From Crocinitomicaceae bacterium (lineage in GTDB: Bacteria; Bacteroidota; Bacteroidia; Flavobacteriales_D; Crocinitomicaceae), in assembly GCA_029252405.1 (NCBI GenBank), contig JAQXBM010000064.1, positions 85,096-149,095 of the forward strand: DNA of 64,000 bases. The letters run 5' to 3'. Each line of letters begins with the position of its first letter. The stretch's first letter is position 1. The notes below the pieces were generated by a model, which worked only from the letters and a program-made list of their open reading frames with translations, was not told the DNA's origin and made no database searches. Position numbers and translations under genes: made by a program. This document shows positions 8,777 to 17,771 of this stretch, one piece after another.

Positions 8777-9742
8777 TTATTTCTTTCTCTGGATAGCCTT
8801 GTGCGCTGCCTCAACAATGTTTGGCGTATCGATGTTGTATTTCGTCAACAACTCCTCTGGTTTACCGCTTTCTCCGAATGAATCATCAACCCCAACGAAC
8901 TCTTGTGGGACTGGATCGTTTTGAATGATAACTTGAGCAACCGAATCACCCAAACCACCATTGATCATGTGTTCTTCGGCGGTTACAACGCATCCTGTTT
9001 TCGCCGTAGATTCGATAATCGCTCGAGCGTCCAAAGGTTTGATTGTATGCATGTTGATGACTTCAGCAGAGATTCCTTTTTCCGCCAAAATTTCGGCCGC
9101 TTCGATTGCTTTCCAAACAAGGTGTCCACAAGCGATGATAGTAACATCCGATCCTTCCATCAATAAATCAGCTTTACCGATTACGAAATCAGCATCTGGT
9201 TTCACGAAAATTGGAACTTTTGGTCGGCCAAATCGCAAGTATACTGGTCCATCATGCTCAGCGATTGCCATTGTTGCTTGTTTCGTTTGATTGAAATCGC
9301 AAGGAACAATTACCGTCATGTTTGGTAACATTTTCATCATTCCGATATCTTCCAAAATTTGGTGAGTTGCACCATCTTCTCCGAGCGTCAACCCTGCGTG
9401 CGAAGCACAAATCTTAACGTTCTTTTGGGAGTACGCAATCGATTGACGAATTTGATCATAAACTCGACCAGTCGAGAAATTGGCGAAGGTTCCGGTGTAG
9501 GGAATTTTTCCTCCAACGGTCATTCCTGACGCCATTCCCATCATGTTAGCTTCTGCAATTCCAACTTGGAAAAAACGCTCAGGAAATTCATCTTGAAAAG
9601 CGTTCATTTTTAGCGATCCTGTTAGATCGGCACACAGTGCTACAACATCTTTATTCTTTTTACCAATTTCGAGTAGTCCTTCTCCGAATCCAGATCGGGT
9701 GTCTTTCGTACCAAGTACTTCGAATGTTGTTGTCGTTGTCAT
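8777..9742 (-). CDS. Transketolase, C-terminal subunit
   Basis: The 321-residue protein corresponds to the pyrimidine-binding and C-terminal domains of transketolase, which in many bacteria is split in two polypeptides. Visible blocks are [18 protein letters not shown] (about 57-74, with the catalytic Glu that activates thiamine diphosphate), [19 protein letters not shown] and, in the C-terminal domain, [18 protein letters not shown]. It pairs with the N-terminal subunit encoded at 11092-11934 to move two-carbon units in the pentose phosphate pathway. Its ATG overlaps the stop of the VWA gene by 4 bases (ATGA), so the three genes should be translationally coupled. Confidence 0.92.
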   Translation of the reverse strand: MTTTTTFEVLGTKDTRSGFGEGLLEIGKKNKDVVALCADLTGSLKMNAFQDEFPERFFQVGIAEANMMGMASGMTVGGKIPYTGTFANFSTGRVYDQIRQSIAYSQKNVKICASHAGLTLGEDGATHQILEDIGMMKMLPNMTVIVPCDFNQTKQATMAIAEHDGPVYLRFGRPKVPIFVKPDADFVIGKADLLMEGSDVTIIACGHLVWKAIEAAEILAEKGISAEVINMHTIKPLDARAIIESTAKTGCVVTAEEHMINGGLGDSVAQVIIQNDPVPQEFVGVDDSFGESGKPEELLTKYNIDTPNIVEAAHKAIQRKK

Positions 9743-11091
9743 AACTTAAGCGTTGTTGTTGAGTTGGAATTTATTCTAAAATCGTTTATCATAGTGTACG
9801 TCGAGGATTTTAAGTCGACCTGACGGTATACCATTCTGTATGCTCCTGGCTGCAATTGAATGCGACCATTTCTGCTGTTTTCTTCGAGGTTTGTCACCCA
9901 TTCCCAAGTGCCATTGTCATTCTTCATGAAGACTTGGCCGGTAATTTTGTTGATTCCAGTATAACTAAAGAATCCAGGTGCTTTAATGTTGATATCGATG
10001 GTTGCGCTTTGCTCTACGTTCACAGTTGCGTAGATCCGAGGGAGCGTCAATATTTCAATTTGGTAGGTTCCGACAATGTATTTGTCCTTACTGCCAATTT
10101 TCTGCGTATTCAAGGTAGCGTGGCTTCCATCCTGCATAATTCTCGCATCAATTTGATACGGTTTTGCTGCATTGAGGAAGCGCAAACGAATATTTCCCTG
10201 TGGCGCATCCACTTCAATTGTGTTGTGAATATTTCGTTGAATCTCGATGTTCTTTTTCTCCACTCTAGGAGTCGTATTCACAATTAAATCATACTTCAGC
10301 GCTGGATCCATGATTAAGGTGTCAGGATTCCCGTGGCGATTGATCGTATGTGTGTATGTATACCTGAGATTCGTCGTTCCAGCCTCGTAAAGGAACATCG
10401 TAACATCCGTCTCAGTTGGTGCTCCTGAAATATCATTCAAGTTGATTTGAACCGTTGTATTTAACAGTGCTTTCTGAACAACATTTTGAAGTACTTTCTC
10501 AAACGACTCACGTGTTTCGGCATCTTCATAAGAACCAATACACTTAAACTTCTCCAAGTAAGACAAGTCCATTCCCAGTCCAATTACGAATGGTGTGACA
10601 TTGACTCCTTTGTCCTTTAGTTTTTTTGCAATCACGCATGGATCGTTGTCGCATGCTTCGAGTCCGTCGGTGATCAAAATAATTACATTTCGCGATGTGT
10701 TGTCAGGGAAATCACCAGCTGCCGCTTCCAGCGATCGAGCAATTGGTGTTGTTCCTTTTGCCTGAATCGATTTCACACGGCTTTTGACACGTGAGAAGTT
10801 GTTCTCACCAAATGGGACTTCTAATTTTGTATCGTTACAATCTTGGAATGTCGCAGTAATTGGTGATTGATGTCCGTAGACGCGAAGTCCGATTTCTAGA
10901 TTGGGAACATCTTGTAAATCATCAACGGTTTTGGCGAGTAGTTCTTTGGCAGCGTCAATACGCGTTTGAACTCCCCATCGGGCATTCATGCTGTTTGAAG
11001 CATCTAAAATGAAAAGTATACGCGTTAATTCCTCCTGTCCAAAAGAAAATGAACTTAAAAATAAGAGTAATATCGCGAGCGCTTTTTTCAT
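9739..11091 (-). CDS. Secreted VWA-domain protein located between the transketolase halves
   Basis: The 450-residue protein has a signal peptide ending at FSFGQ (about residue 18), then a von Willebrand factor A domain (about 23-215) with an intact metal-ion-dependent adhesion site: DASNS (DxSxS) near residue 30, the threonine in KGTTPIARS and the aspartate in [10 protein letters not shown]. The remaining 230 residues look like two or three beta-sandwich repeats. Cysteines in the VWA domain (DCNDT, ACDNDPC, KCIG) may form disulfides, consistent with export. It has no obvious tie to transketolase chemistry, yet it abuts tktN and overlaps tktC. Function unknown; adhesion or envelope protein interaction is inferred from the domain. 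Confidence 0.8.
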   Translation of the reverse strand: MKKALAILLLFLSSFSFGQEELTRILFILDASNSMNARWGVQTRIDAAKELLAKTVDDLQDVPNLEIGLRVYGHQSPITATFQDCNDTKLEVPFGENNFSRVKSRVKSIQAKGTTPIARSLEAAAGDFPDNTSRNVIILITDGLEACDNDPCVIAKKLKDKGVNVTPFVIGLGMDLSYLEKFKCIGSYEDAETRESFEKVLQNVVQKALLNTTVQINLNDISGAPTETDVTMFLYEAGTTNLRYTYTHTINRHGNPDTLIMDPALKYDLIVNTTPRVEKKNIEIQRNIHNTIEVDAPQGNIRLRFLNAAKPYQIDARIMQDGSHATLNTQKIGSKDKYIVGTYQIEILTLPRIYATVNVEQSATIDINIKAPGFFSYTGINKITGQVFMKNDNGTWEWVTNLEENSRNGRIQLQPGAYRMVYRQVDLKSSTYTMINDFRINSNSTTTLKL

Positions 11092-11934
11092 TTAGTAATC
11101 TCCTAAGGTTTCTTCCAGTTGGTTCAAAGCTGATTCTAATTGTTCAGCATTTGGAGCATTTCCATGCCATTTGTGCGTCCCCATCATATAATCAACACCT
11201 TGTCCCATTTCAGTTGTCATTATGATAACGATTGGTTTTCCGTTACCAACGAATGAATGTGCTTTGGCGATTGTTTTCTTCATATCGTCGAAGTCGTGAC
11301 CATTCATTTCAAGTACTTCCCATCCAAAAGCCTGCCACTTTTGAGAAAGGTTCCCCAAAGAAAGCACGTCATCAACATCCCCGTCAATCTGACGACCATT
11401 GTAATCGATCGTTGCAATTAGGTTGTCAACTTTGTTTGCAGCACCATAAATGGCTGCTTCCCAAATTTGTCCTTCCTGCAATTCCCCATCTCCGTGTAAT
11501 GTGTACACCAATGAAGCGTCTCCGTTCAATTTTTTTGTAACTGCTGTTCCGAGCGCACATGATAATCCTTGTCCAAGTGATCCAGAAGCCATTCTTACTC
11601 CAGGGATGTTTTTGTCCGTTGAAGGATGACCTTGAAGTCGTGTTGAAAGCTTACGGAAGGTCCCGAGTTCATTTACTGGGAAATACCCTGATCGAGCCAA
11701 AACGCTGTACCAAACAGGTGAAATATGTCCATTCGACAGATAAAAGATGTCTTCATCAATGCCGTCCATACTAAAGTTCGATGGGTCGTGTTTTAACACC
11801 TCAAAATAAAGCAAGGTCAAAAAATCTGCGCAGCCCAAAGAACCGCCTGGATGACCTGAACTTGCTCCGGAAACCATTCGTACTATGTCTCTTCTAACTT
11901 GTGATGAAATATTGTTAAGTTCTTGCGTCTCCAT
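11092..11934 (-). CDS. Transketolase, N-terminal (thiamine diphosphate-binding) subunit
   Basis: The 280-residue protein matches the first domain of transketolase. It has SSGHPGGSLGCADFL (about 24-38), GSLGQGLSCALGTA and the thiamine diphosphate motif HGDGELQEGQIWEAA with IDYNGRQIDG some 30 residues later. Together with the C-terminal half encoded at 8777-9742 it makes the complete enzyme for sedoheptulose/xylulose interconversion in the cytoplasm. It is the first gene of a minus-strand operon whose upstream region (11935-12330) holds an imperfect duplicated segment. The stop TAA abuts the VWA start codon. Confidence 0.93.
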   Translation of the reverse strand: METQELNNISSQVRRDIVRMVSGASSGHPGGSLGCADFLTLLYFEVLKHDPSNFSMDGIDEDIFYLSNGHISPVWYSVLARSGYFPVNELGTFRKLSTRLQGHPSTDKNIPGVRMASGSLGQGLSCALGTAVTKKLNGDASLVYTLHGDGELQEGQIWEAAIYGAANKVDNLIATIDYNGRQIDGDVDDVLSLGNLSQKWQAFGWEVLEMNGHDFDDMKKTIAKAHSFVGNGKPIVIIMTTEMGQGVDYMMGTHKWHGNAPNAEQLESALNQLEETLGDY

Positions 11935-11959
11935 GTTTTGACTATACTTTATAAGATTT

Positions 11960-12068
11960 ACCCCCTGTTTTGGTTACAAAACTAACCTTTAATTCCCGAA
12001 TTCAGCTCGCTTAAAATTGGAACTTATCAAGGAAATAGATCATTTATACACAGAGTTTGACGAACAGT
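11960..12068 (+). repeat. Imperfect direct repeat, copy A
   Basis: Shares ordered blocks with copy B at 12204: CCCCCTGTTT, CTAAC-TTTAATTC, AATTGGAA, TCAAG and ACACA-AGTTTG, with substitutions and a few small indels between them. Offset between copies is about 244 bases. Confidence 0.65.
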
Positions 12069-12203
12069 CTTTTGTAGCCTCTTGAAAATGATATTCTCTT
12101 CTATTTAGAGATTTTTTTTGATTTAAATACGATGTTGAAATTGCGGATTGTAAAGAATAGTTAAATGCAAAAAGTTCCATTACTTGTTTAAGATCACAAG
12201 AAT

Positions 12204-12312
12204 ACCCCCCTGTTTGTGTTAGATTTCTAACGTTTAATTCGTAAATTCGTGGTGCATCAAATTGGAAATGTTCAAGCGATGCAACTATTTTGACACAAAG
12301 TTTGTCTAAACT
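12204..12312 (+). repeat. Imperfect direct repeat, copy B
   Basis: Second copy of the segment at 11960, ending about 18 bases before the ATG at 12331, so it overlaps the presumed promoter and leader of that gene. Confidence 0.65.
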
Positions 12313-12330
12313 ATAAAACACCTTATTTCT

Positions 12331-12696
12331 ATGAAGATAGCTAGCCTTTTATGCTTCATTTTTATTTCCGTAGGGAGCATTTTTGCTCAGGAAATTGATG
12401 ATCGACTTCTCTCCAAATATTCTCAGGAAGAATTACAAACAATGATCGATACTGACGTAGATCAGTACCATATGCTTGCATACGCGCTAGATAATGCGCT
12501 TTACCTTGCGAATTACGACAGCTCAAAAGGAGGAAGTTTTGAGACGATTTCTGTTGATTTGAATGCCCTGCCATCTTTCATTGAATTGGGTATTGAGGTT
12601 ACAGATCGCAATCAGTACTTCAAAATTGAAGGAGAAGAGAAATTGTTAGTAGTTAAATCTGCTATAGTCCTTAAATACGAAATGAAGAAAAAATGA
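12331..12696 (+). CDS. Small secreted protein of unknown function
   Basis: I do not recognise a family. The 121-residue product has a clear signal peptide (ISVGSIFAQ, cleavage near residue 19) and a body with no cysteines or known motifs. It contains the helical stretch SQEELQTMIDTDVDQYHMLAYALDNALYLANYD and ends in a strand-rich part (EKLLVVKSAIVLKYEMKKK). Its stop overlaps the start of the following T9SS protein by 4 bases (ATGA), so the two are co-translated and may act together at the cell surface. Confidence 0.65.
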   Translation: MKIASLLCFIFISVGSIFAQEIDDRLLSKYSQEELQTMIDTDVDQYHMLAYALDNALYLANYDSSKGGSFETISVDLNALPSFIELGIEVTDRNQYFKIEGEEKLLVVKSAIVLKYEMKKK

Positions 12697-15164
12697 AATT
12701 ACTAACTATGAATAAGATGAAAGGATTTTCATTGGCTCTTTTAACGGCCTTGTCTTCATTTGCTTTTGGGCAAACAGTAATCATGGGAGATGCGGGGTAT
12801 GATGAAGCGAACCCTGCAGATTGTAGCACTTTTGGTGTGGCTGGAGTAAACTTCTTTGATGATGGAGCAGCGGGGAATTATTCTCCTAACTTTAACGATA
12901 CGACCGTTTTTTGTCCGGACTTAACGCTTGGGACAAAAATGACGATAACTTTTGCAATCAACGCTGGATATACGTTTAATGTAGATGCCACAGATTGGAT
13001 TTATGTTTATGACGGGCCTTCAACGGCATCCCCACTATTGGGACAACATAACTCAATCTCGGATCCAACTGGGTTCGCATATACTGCATCTTGGAACAAC
13101 CCAAGCGGGTGTTTAACAGTGGTATTCATTTCTGACGGGATGAATGAAGGCTCCGGTTGGGCTGCAAACGTTCAATGTGGTAACCAAAACCAACCTTTCG
13201 ATCCGCATATCGAAGCTTTTGTTAACGGACAAGGGGCAAATGCTCTTAATCCAATAGATACAGGTTTTGTAGATGTTTGTTTTGGTGATAGTATTCTATT
13301 CGTAGCTAAGCCAATTTTCCCTTATTCTCAGGAAACTACAGGATATGGTTATTCTCAAACGGTGAACAACGTAGCTTTTGATTGGAACATTTCTGATGGA
13401 GGAACATACCCGAACAATGACTCAATTTGGTTCACACCTCCTTCTCGAAACGGATTTTTAGTTGATCTGAAAATTACAGATCAGTTCCCTCAAATCGAAC
13501 GATTACTATGTAAAGTGAGAGTTTCTCAATTACCAAGTTTTGCGGGGACAGGACCTCTTGAAGATACGGTCTGCTTAGGTCAGAATACTTCACTTGTTGG
13601 TGGAGCGACACTTACAGATACGGTAGGAGTTGATATTCCAGCTGGGCAATTCCAACTAGGAGGTTCATTCGCTGGGTTGACTTATTTACCTGATGGTTCT
13701 GGTCAGCAGTATCAAGCTCCAATTGATATTTCAGGATTCCCTTCAGGTGCTACTATCGCAAATGCACAAGATTTGAATCAAGTATGTATCACCATGGAAC
13801 ACTCTTATTTGGGTGACTTAGAGATCCTTTTAGAATGTCCAAATGGTACGCAGGTTCCTTTGATGGATACTTACCCTGGAGGAATTATACCTGGAGGTAC
13901 TAGTGGAGGTGGAACCTATCTTGGACATCCGTTTGATGACCCAGGTGGGGGAGGAGCAGGTATTGGATGGGAATACTGTTTTAGTTCCGTGTTTAACACT
14001 ATAGGTGGATCGATTTCAGGAAACCTAGGAAACACAGTCGCAGTTCCTTTCATAGCAGCGAATCCACCAACACAAATGACAGATCTTTCTGCTGGAAATT
14101 CAATTGATCCAGCTGTTGTCTACGAACCTGAAGCTAGTTTTACTGGATTTGCAGGGTGTCCAATTAATGGGCAGTGGACCATTATCGTACAGGATAATTT
14201 GGGAACTGATGATGGTTGGATTTTCGAATGGGGATTGTTCTTTGATCCGTCATTCTTCCCTGGTTCAACGTCTTACCAAAATACCATTGCATCCGAAGAG
14301 TGGTTGAGTGATCCAACAATTATTTCTGGTCAAAATGACACATTACTTGTCGTTCAGCCTAATACTCCTGGGAACTACAATTATACGTACCAAATTACTG
14401 ACGATTTCGGATGTAATTATGATACAGTTGTAACTTTATACGTATTGCCGCAACCAACAATCTTTAACGATACTTTGGCGTGTAACTATGCGTTCTATGT
14501 AGAAAATACAGTTTCATACCAAGGAGGTGTCTGGTCATCAGCTGATACAGCAATTACTTTCTCTGATGTGAATTTAGAAAACCCATTGGTCACTACTTCA
14601 ACTCCTGGAACCTATACGCTCTCCTATACGGATAATGCATGTAATACGACTGTAACCTCAGACATAGAGTTCCCACCTTATGTTTTCGTTGCACTTCCTG
14701 ATACAACGGTGTGTATCGGTACAACAATTGACCTATTAGCGTTCGAAAACGGAGCGGGAACCGATTTCGTTTGGGATACTGGAGAAACTGGACTAACGAT
14801 TACGATTTCTGAGCCAGGCACATATAGTATCACTGGCTCGAATATTTGTCACTCTTGGACGGCAACTTCCACCTTAGACAATAAGCTCTGTGATATTGAT
14901 GTCCCAAATATTATTTCACTTTCTTCTCAAATTGGAAACAACACGTGGTTTGTGCAGCAAGAAGGAATATCGGAGTTCAATTGCGTCATCACGAACAGGT
15001 GGGGGAATGTAGTTTACGAATCAAATGATCCTGCTGGACAATGGGACGGAAATACTCAAAACGGAACGCTTGTTGAAGAAGGTACATACTTCTATATCAT
15101 CAATGCCGTTTTGGATAATGGTGAACCGTTGGTAAAACAAGGATTTGTACAAGTAGTTCACTAG
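12693..15164 (+). CDS. Secreted CUB/P-domain protein with T9SS type B (gliding-associated) C-terminus
   Basis: The 823-residue protein has a signal peptide ending FAFGQ. Residues about 28-162 resemble a CUB domain (paired cysteines, DWIYVYDGPST, SGCLTVVFISDG). Residues about 355-515 resemble the proprotein-convertase P-domain (CITMEHSYLGDLEILLECPNG and NGQWTIIVQDNLG...DDGWIFEWGL). Immunoglobulin/PKD-like repeats follow, and the last 85 residues match the gliding-motility-associated sorting domain (CVITNRWGNVVYES, GQWDG, GTYFYII). Export through the type IX system and display or release at the surface is expected. ATGs at 12693, 12708 and 12717 are all compatible with the signal peptide; the first gives the ATGA overlap with the upstream gene. 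Confidence 0.85.
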   Translation: MKLLTMNKMKGFSLALLTALSSFAFGQTVIMGDAGYDEANPADCSTFGVAGVNFFDDGAAGNYSPNFNDTTVFCPDLTLGTKMTITFAINAGYTFNVDATDWIYVYDGPSTASPLLGQHNSISDPTGFAYTASWNNPSGCLTVVFISDGMNEGSGWAANVQCGNQNQPFDPHIEAFVNGQGANALNPIDTGFVDVCFGDSILFVAKPIFPYSQETTGYGYSQTVNNVAFDWNISDGGTYPNNDSIWFTPPSRNGFLVDLKITDQFPQIERLLCKVRVSQLPSFAGTGPLEDTVCLGQNTSLVGGATLTDTVGVDIPAGQFQLGGSFAGLTYLPDGSGQQYQAPIDISGFPSGATIANAQDLNQVCITMEHSYLGDLEILLECPNGTQVPLMDTYPGGIIPGGTSGGGTYLGHPFDDPGGGGAGIGWEYCFSSVFNTIGGSISGNLGNTVAVPFIAANPPTQMTDLSAGNSIDPAVVYEPEASFTGFAGCPINGQWTIIVQDNLGTDDGWIFEWGLFFDPSFFPGSTSYQNTIASEEWLSDPTIISGQNDTLLVVQPNTPGNYNYTYQITDDFGCNYDTVVTLYVLPQPTIFNDTLACNYAFYVENTVSYQGGVWSSADTAITFSDVNLENPLVTTSTPGTYTLSYTDNACNTTVTSDIEFPPYVFVALPDTTVCIGTTIDLLAFENGAGTDFVWDTGETGLTITISEPGTYSITGSNICHSWTATSTLDNKLCDIDVPNIISLSSQIGNNTWFVQQEGISEFNCVITNRWGNVVYESNDPAGQWDGNTQNGTLVEEGTYFYIINAVLDNGEPLVKQGFVQVVH

Positions 15165-15186
15165 AGCTCAAATAGATACTTTTCTG

Positions 15187-15221
15187 AAGCTTCTCCCATT
15201 CATTTGGGAGAAGCTTTTTTT
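15187..15221 (+). terminator. Intrinsic terminator
   Basis: A 12-bp perfect stem (AAGCTTCTCCCA at 15187-15198, complement at 15205-15216) with a 6-base loop and a T-run, 23 bases after the T9SS gene stop. Confidence 0.9.
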
Positions 15222-15284
15222 GTGATTTCAGGTTTCGATCTGCAAATTAGATTTACCTTTAGGAAGTAATAAATAGCAGAAAAT

Positions 15285-16274
15285 ATGAAGGTTATTGGAG
15301 TGAATGGTTTTGGTCGCATTGGTAGGTATTTCACACGAATGTCACTTGAAAATTCATCAGTGGATGTTGCCGTAGTGAATGACTTGGCCGATATCAACAC
15401 CTTGGCACATTTGTTTAAATATGACAGTGTCCATGGTCGTTTGAAACATGCCTTTACTGTTGAGGGGGATAAGCTTGTGTTTGAAAACGGAAAGACGATT
15501 CAATTCATTTCTGAGCGAGATCCAGAAAAAATTCAGTGGGCGAATCACGGGGTTGAAATTGTTCTGGAATCAACAGGGATCTTTCGAACGGAAGAACTAG
15601 CGAGCAAGCACCTTGTTGGTGGAGCGAAGAAAGTAGTGCTCTCGGCACCACCAAAAGGTGGAGATGTCAGAACGCTTGTGTTAGGTGTGAATGGTGAGTT
15701 GCTACAAGATACTGACCTCGTAGTTTCCAATGCATCCTGCACGACCAACTCAGCAGCACCAATGCTGAAAGTGATGATGGAAATCTGTGAAATTGAAAGC
15801 GCCTTCATTACAACTGTGCATAGTTACACTTCAGATCAACGTTTGCATGATGCGCCACACCAAGATTTGCGAAGAGCTCGCGCGGCAGGTGAGTCAATTG
15901 TCCCAACTACGACCGGAGCGGCAAAAGCATTGGCGAAAATATTTCCTGAGTTAGAAGGAAAAATCGGTGGATGTGGAATCCGAGTGCCCGTTCCAGATGG
16001 CTCACTTACAGATCTTACCTTGATTGTAAACAATCCGCCAAGCGAAGAAAAAATTAAAGAAGCGATGGAAAAAGCGGCATTGGGAGAATTAAAAGGTATA
16101 TTAGAGTATACGAACGACCCAATTGTTTCCGTTGATATAGTAGGGAATCCTCACAGCTGCGTTTTTGATGCGCAATTAACGAGTGTTATTGGGAACATGG
16201 TGAAAATCATGGGTTGGTACGACAACGAGGCTGGATACTCGAATCGATTAGTAGATCTAATCATAAAACTATAA
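15285..16274 (+). CDS. gap: Glyceraldehyde-3-phosphate dehydrogenase
   Basis: This enzyme oxidises and phosphorylates glyceraldehyde-3-phosphate to 1,3-bisphosphoglycerate in glycolysis. The 329-residue protein has the NAD-binding VNGFGRIGR at residues 6-14, catalytic C152 in SNASCTTN, H179 in TTVHSYT, and the C-terminal WYDNEAGYSNR. The VNDL sequence near residue 31 is the kind found in NAD-dependent forms. All catalytic residues are intact and length is normal. The following DUF5723-like frame starts 6 bases after the stop in the same reading frame. Confidence 0.95.
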   Translation: MKVIGVNGFGRIGRYFTRMSLENSSVDVAVVNDLADINTLAHLFKYDSVHGRLKHAFTVEGDKLVFENGKTIQFISERDPEKIQWANHGVEIVLESTGIFRTEELASKHLVGGAKKVVLSAPPKGGDVRTLVLGVNGELLQDTDLVVSNASCTTNSAAPMLKVMMEICEIESAFITTVHSYTSDQRLHDAPHQDLRRARAAGESIVPTTTGAAKALAKIFPELEGKIGGCGIRVPVPDGSLTDLTLIVNNPPSEEKIKEAMEKAALGELKGILEYTNDPIVSVDIVGNPHSCVFDAQLTSVIGNMVKIMGWYDNEAGYSNRLVDLIIKL

Positions 16275-16280
16275 ACGTAT

Positions 16281-17765
16281 TTGATAAAGTTCATCGCCTG
16301 CATAGCGTTCTTGGGAAGTCTATCTTCTGTTTTTGGTCAAAATGCCTTTGGAACGCTGCATGGAAATTATACTCCTACGAATTCGGTGTATGTCAACCCC
16401 TCCAGCATGTTAGATGCAAAGGTTTGGCTGGATATCAATATCGTCGGTGCCGGTTCGTATACCAATAACAACTTAGTTTATTTAGAAGACCAATCGTGGT
16501 TTTCGCTCTTACGTGATCTCAACCAGGTGCGAAAAGGAGAGTTGACTGAAGATCGATTGCCAAATGAAAATGACATCGGTTTCAATCAAAATCGCCGTTT
16601 TTACCACATGTATAATCGCAATTTTGTGACTGGACCAAGCGCCGTTTGGAGTCAAGGTGATCACGCCGCAGGTCTCGCTTTTGGGGTGCGAAGTTATACT
16701 TCCGTTCGAAGGGTTCCGAGTTACGTTGGACAGTTTATCGAGAATGGAGTTCCCGATTTCACCCAACAGCACGATGTGGACTATTCATTGAATAATTTAA
16801 GAGTCGCTTCCTTGCAATTTGGCGAAATCAAAGGTTCGTATGCTTACACATTTTTGAAGCGTCGTCGAGATATGTTTATGGGTGGAATTTCCATCTCGAA
16901 GTTTATTTCGGTTGCTGGCGCAGCTGCGACTGTTTCTCAGCTTGATTTCAACGTTGACAATGATTCTCTTGCACTACTGTATGATGTTCAGGCTGATGGA
17001 ATGTACACACCAAATCCACGAATGAATTGGAAAGGTGGGATGGGGCTCGACTTAGGATTCACCTATCAAAAAATGCTCAATGAAGCGGGTTCTTATTACC
17101 CCAACTCGCCTAAACTTGGATGTCGAGATGTGCCTTACCTCTACAAACTCGGCCTGTCAATAATTGACATTGGTTCGATCAAATTTGATGAAGAGGACAT
17201 TCAATACGCGGGATACGATTTTGATAATTATTCCTGGGAAGACTATCCAACGGAGCAAGTGGATGAAGACAACCCGTTGAATATTTTCCAAGCGCAAGAA
17301 GCGAATATCAACGAAGGTCAAATCCGAAAGCCCAACAAAATTCGATTACCGACTTTCATTTCAGCTCAGTTCGATTACAATGTGTGGGCTTCACGATTTT
17401 ATGTGAACGCTACGTTAATTCAAGGGCTTCCCATTGGGAAGCGCAAGTTTGGGATCCGCCATGCGAATTCATTGAGTGTGACTCCACGATTTGAAACATA
17501 TTGGTTTGAAGCCTCACTTCCAATTAGCCTATACGAATATCAATATCCTCAATTAGGGTTGAGTTTGCGATTGGGACCACTTTCAATTGGAACCGATAAA
17601 CTGGGACATTGGATCAAGCGGTCGAATTTGTATGGAGCTGATATCTATTTCCATTTGAAGATTCCACTTCGCTACCATCCAAAGTGCCGAGGTCGTGTAA
17701 AAGGAATCAAAAGTAAAAATGGACAACGTCACAAGAAGTATGTTCCGTGTGACGCGTATGGGTAG
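16281..17765 (+). CDS. DUF5723-like outer-membrane protein (TTG start)
   Basis: A 494-residue predicted outer-membrane protein. After a signal peptide (FIACIAFLGSLSSVFGQ), the chain consists of amphipathic strands with frequent aromatic residues and motifs such as NPSSMLDAKVWLDINIVGAGSY near the start, which recalls Bacteroidetes DUF5723 proteins. No ATG or GTG precedes the signal peptide: the gap stop TAA at 16272-16274 lies in the same frame, and the only start that keeps the signal peptide is TTG at 16281. The next ATG is about 44 codons in and would remove export. The C-terminus is basic (KGIKSKNGQRHKK). Function is not established. Confidence 0.7.
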   Translation: MIKFIACIAFLGSLSSVFGQNAFGTLHGNYTPTNSVYVNPSSMLDAKVWLDINIVGAGSYTNNNLVYLEDQSWFSLLRDLNQVRKGELTEDRLPNENDIGFNQNRRFYHMYNRNFVTGPSAVWSQGDHAAGLAFGVRSYTSVRRVPSYVGQFIENGVPDFTQQHDVDYSLNNLRVASLQFGEIKGSYAYTFLKRRRDMFMGGISISKFISVAGAAATVSQLDFNVDNDSLALLYDVQADGMYTPNPRMNWKGGMGLDLGFTYQKMLNEAGSYYPNSPKLGCRDVPYLYKLGLSIIDIGSIKFDEEDIQYAGYDFDNYSWEDYPTEQVDEDNPLNIFQAQEANINEGQIRKPNKIRLPTFISAQFDYNVWASRFYVNATLIQGLPIGKRKFGIRHANSLSVTPRFETYWFEASLPISLYEYQYPQLGLSLRLGPLSIGTDKLGHWIKRSNLYGADIYFHLKIPLRYHPKCRGRVKGIKSKNGQRHKKYVPCDAYG

Positions 17766-17771
17766 CGAGTG

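Larger units (their letters stand above)
11935..12330. promoter_or_regulatory. Divergent intergenic region with a duplicated segment
   Basis: This 396-base AT-rich stretch separates the transketolase operon (-) from the secreted-protein pair (+). No convincing coding frame is present. It holds two imperfect direct copies of about 105 bases (about 11960-12068 and 12204-12312), each beginning CCCCCTGTTT, passing through TTTAATTC and AATTGGAA, and ending near ACACA-AGTTTG. The second copy lies just upstream of the gene at 12331. Promoters for both directions should be here, but no full TTG-N19-TAnnTTTG match was found. Confidence 0.6.

Noticed and set aside
9739..11091. VWA gene considered as part of a MoxR-VWA or BatA/BatB system
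   Set aside because: No MoxR ATPase, DUF58 or TPR partner is adjacent and the protein lacks the Bat membrane helices.
12040..12321. A 93-codon minus-strand open frame in the transketolase upstream region
   Set aside because: It spans the duplicated AT-rich segment, shows no family, signal peptide or ribosome site, and composition is like non-coding sequence.
15400..15412. TTGGCACATTTG, similar to the sRNA promoter element
   Set aside because: It lies inside the gap coding region in frame with conserved residues (NTLAHLF) and is not followed by a transcript-like block.
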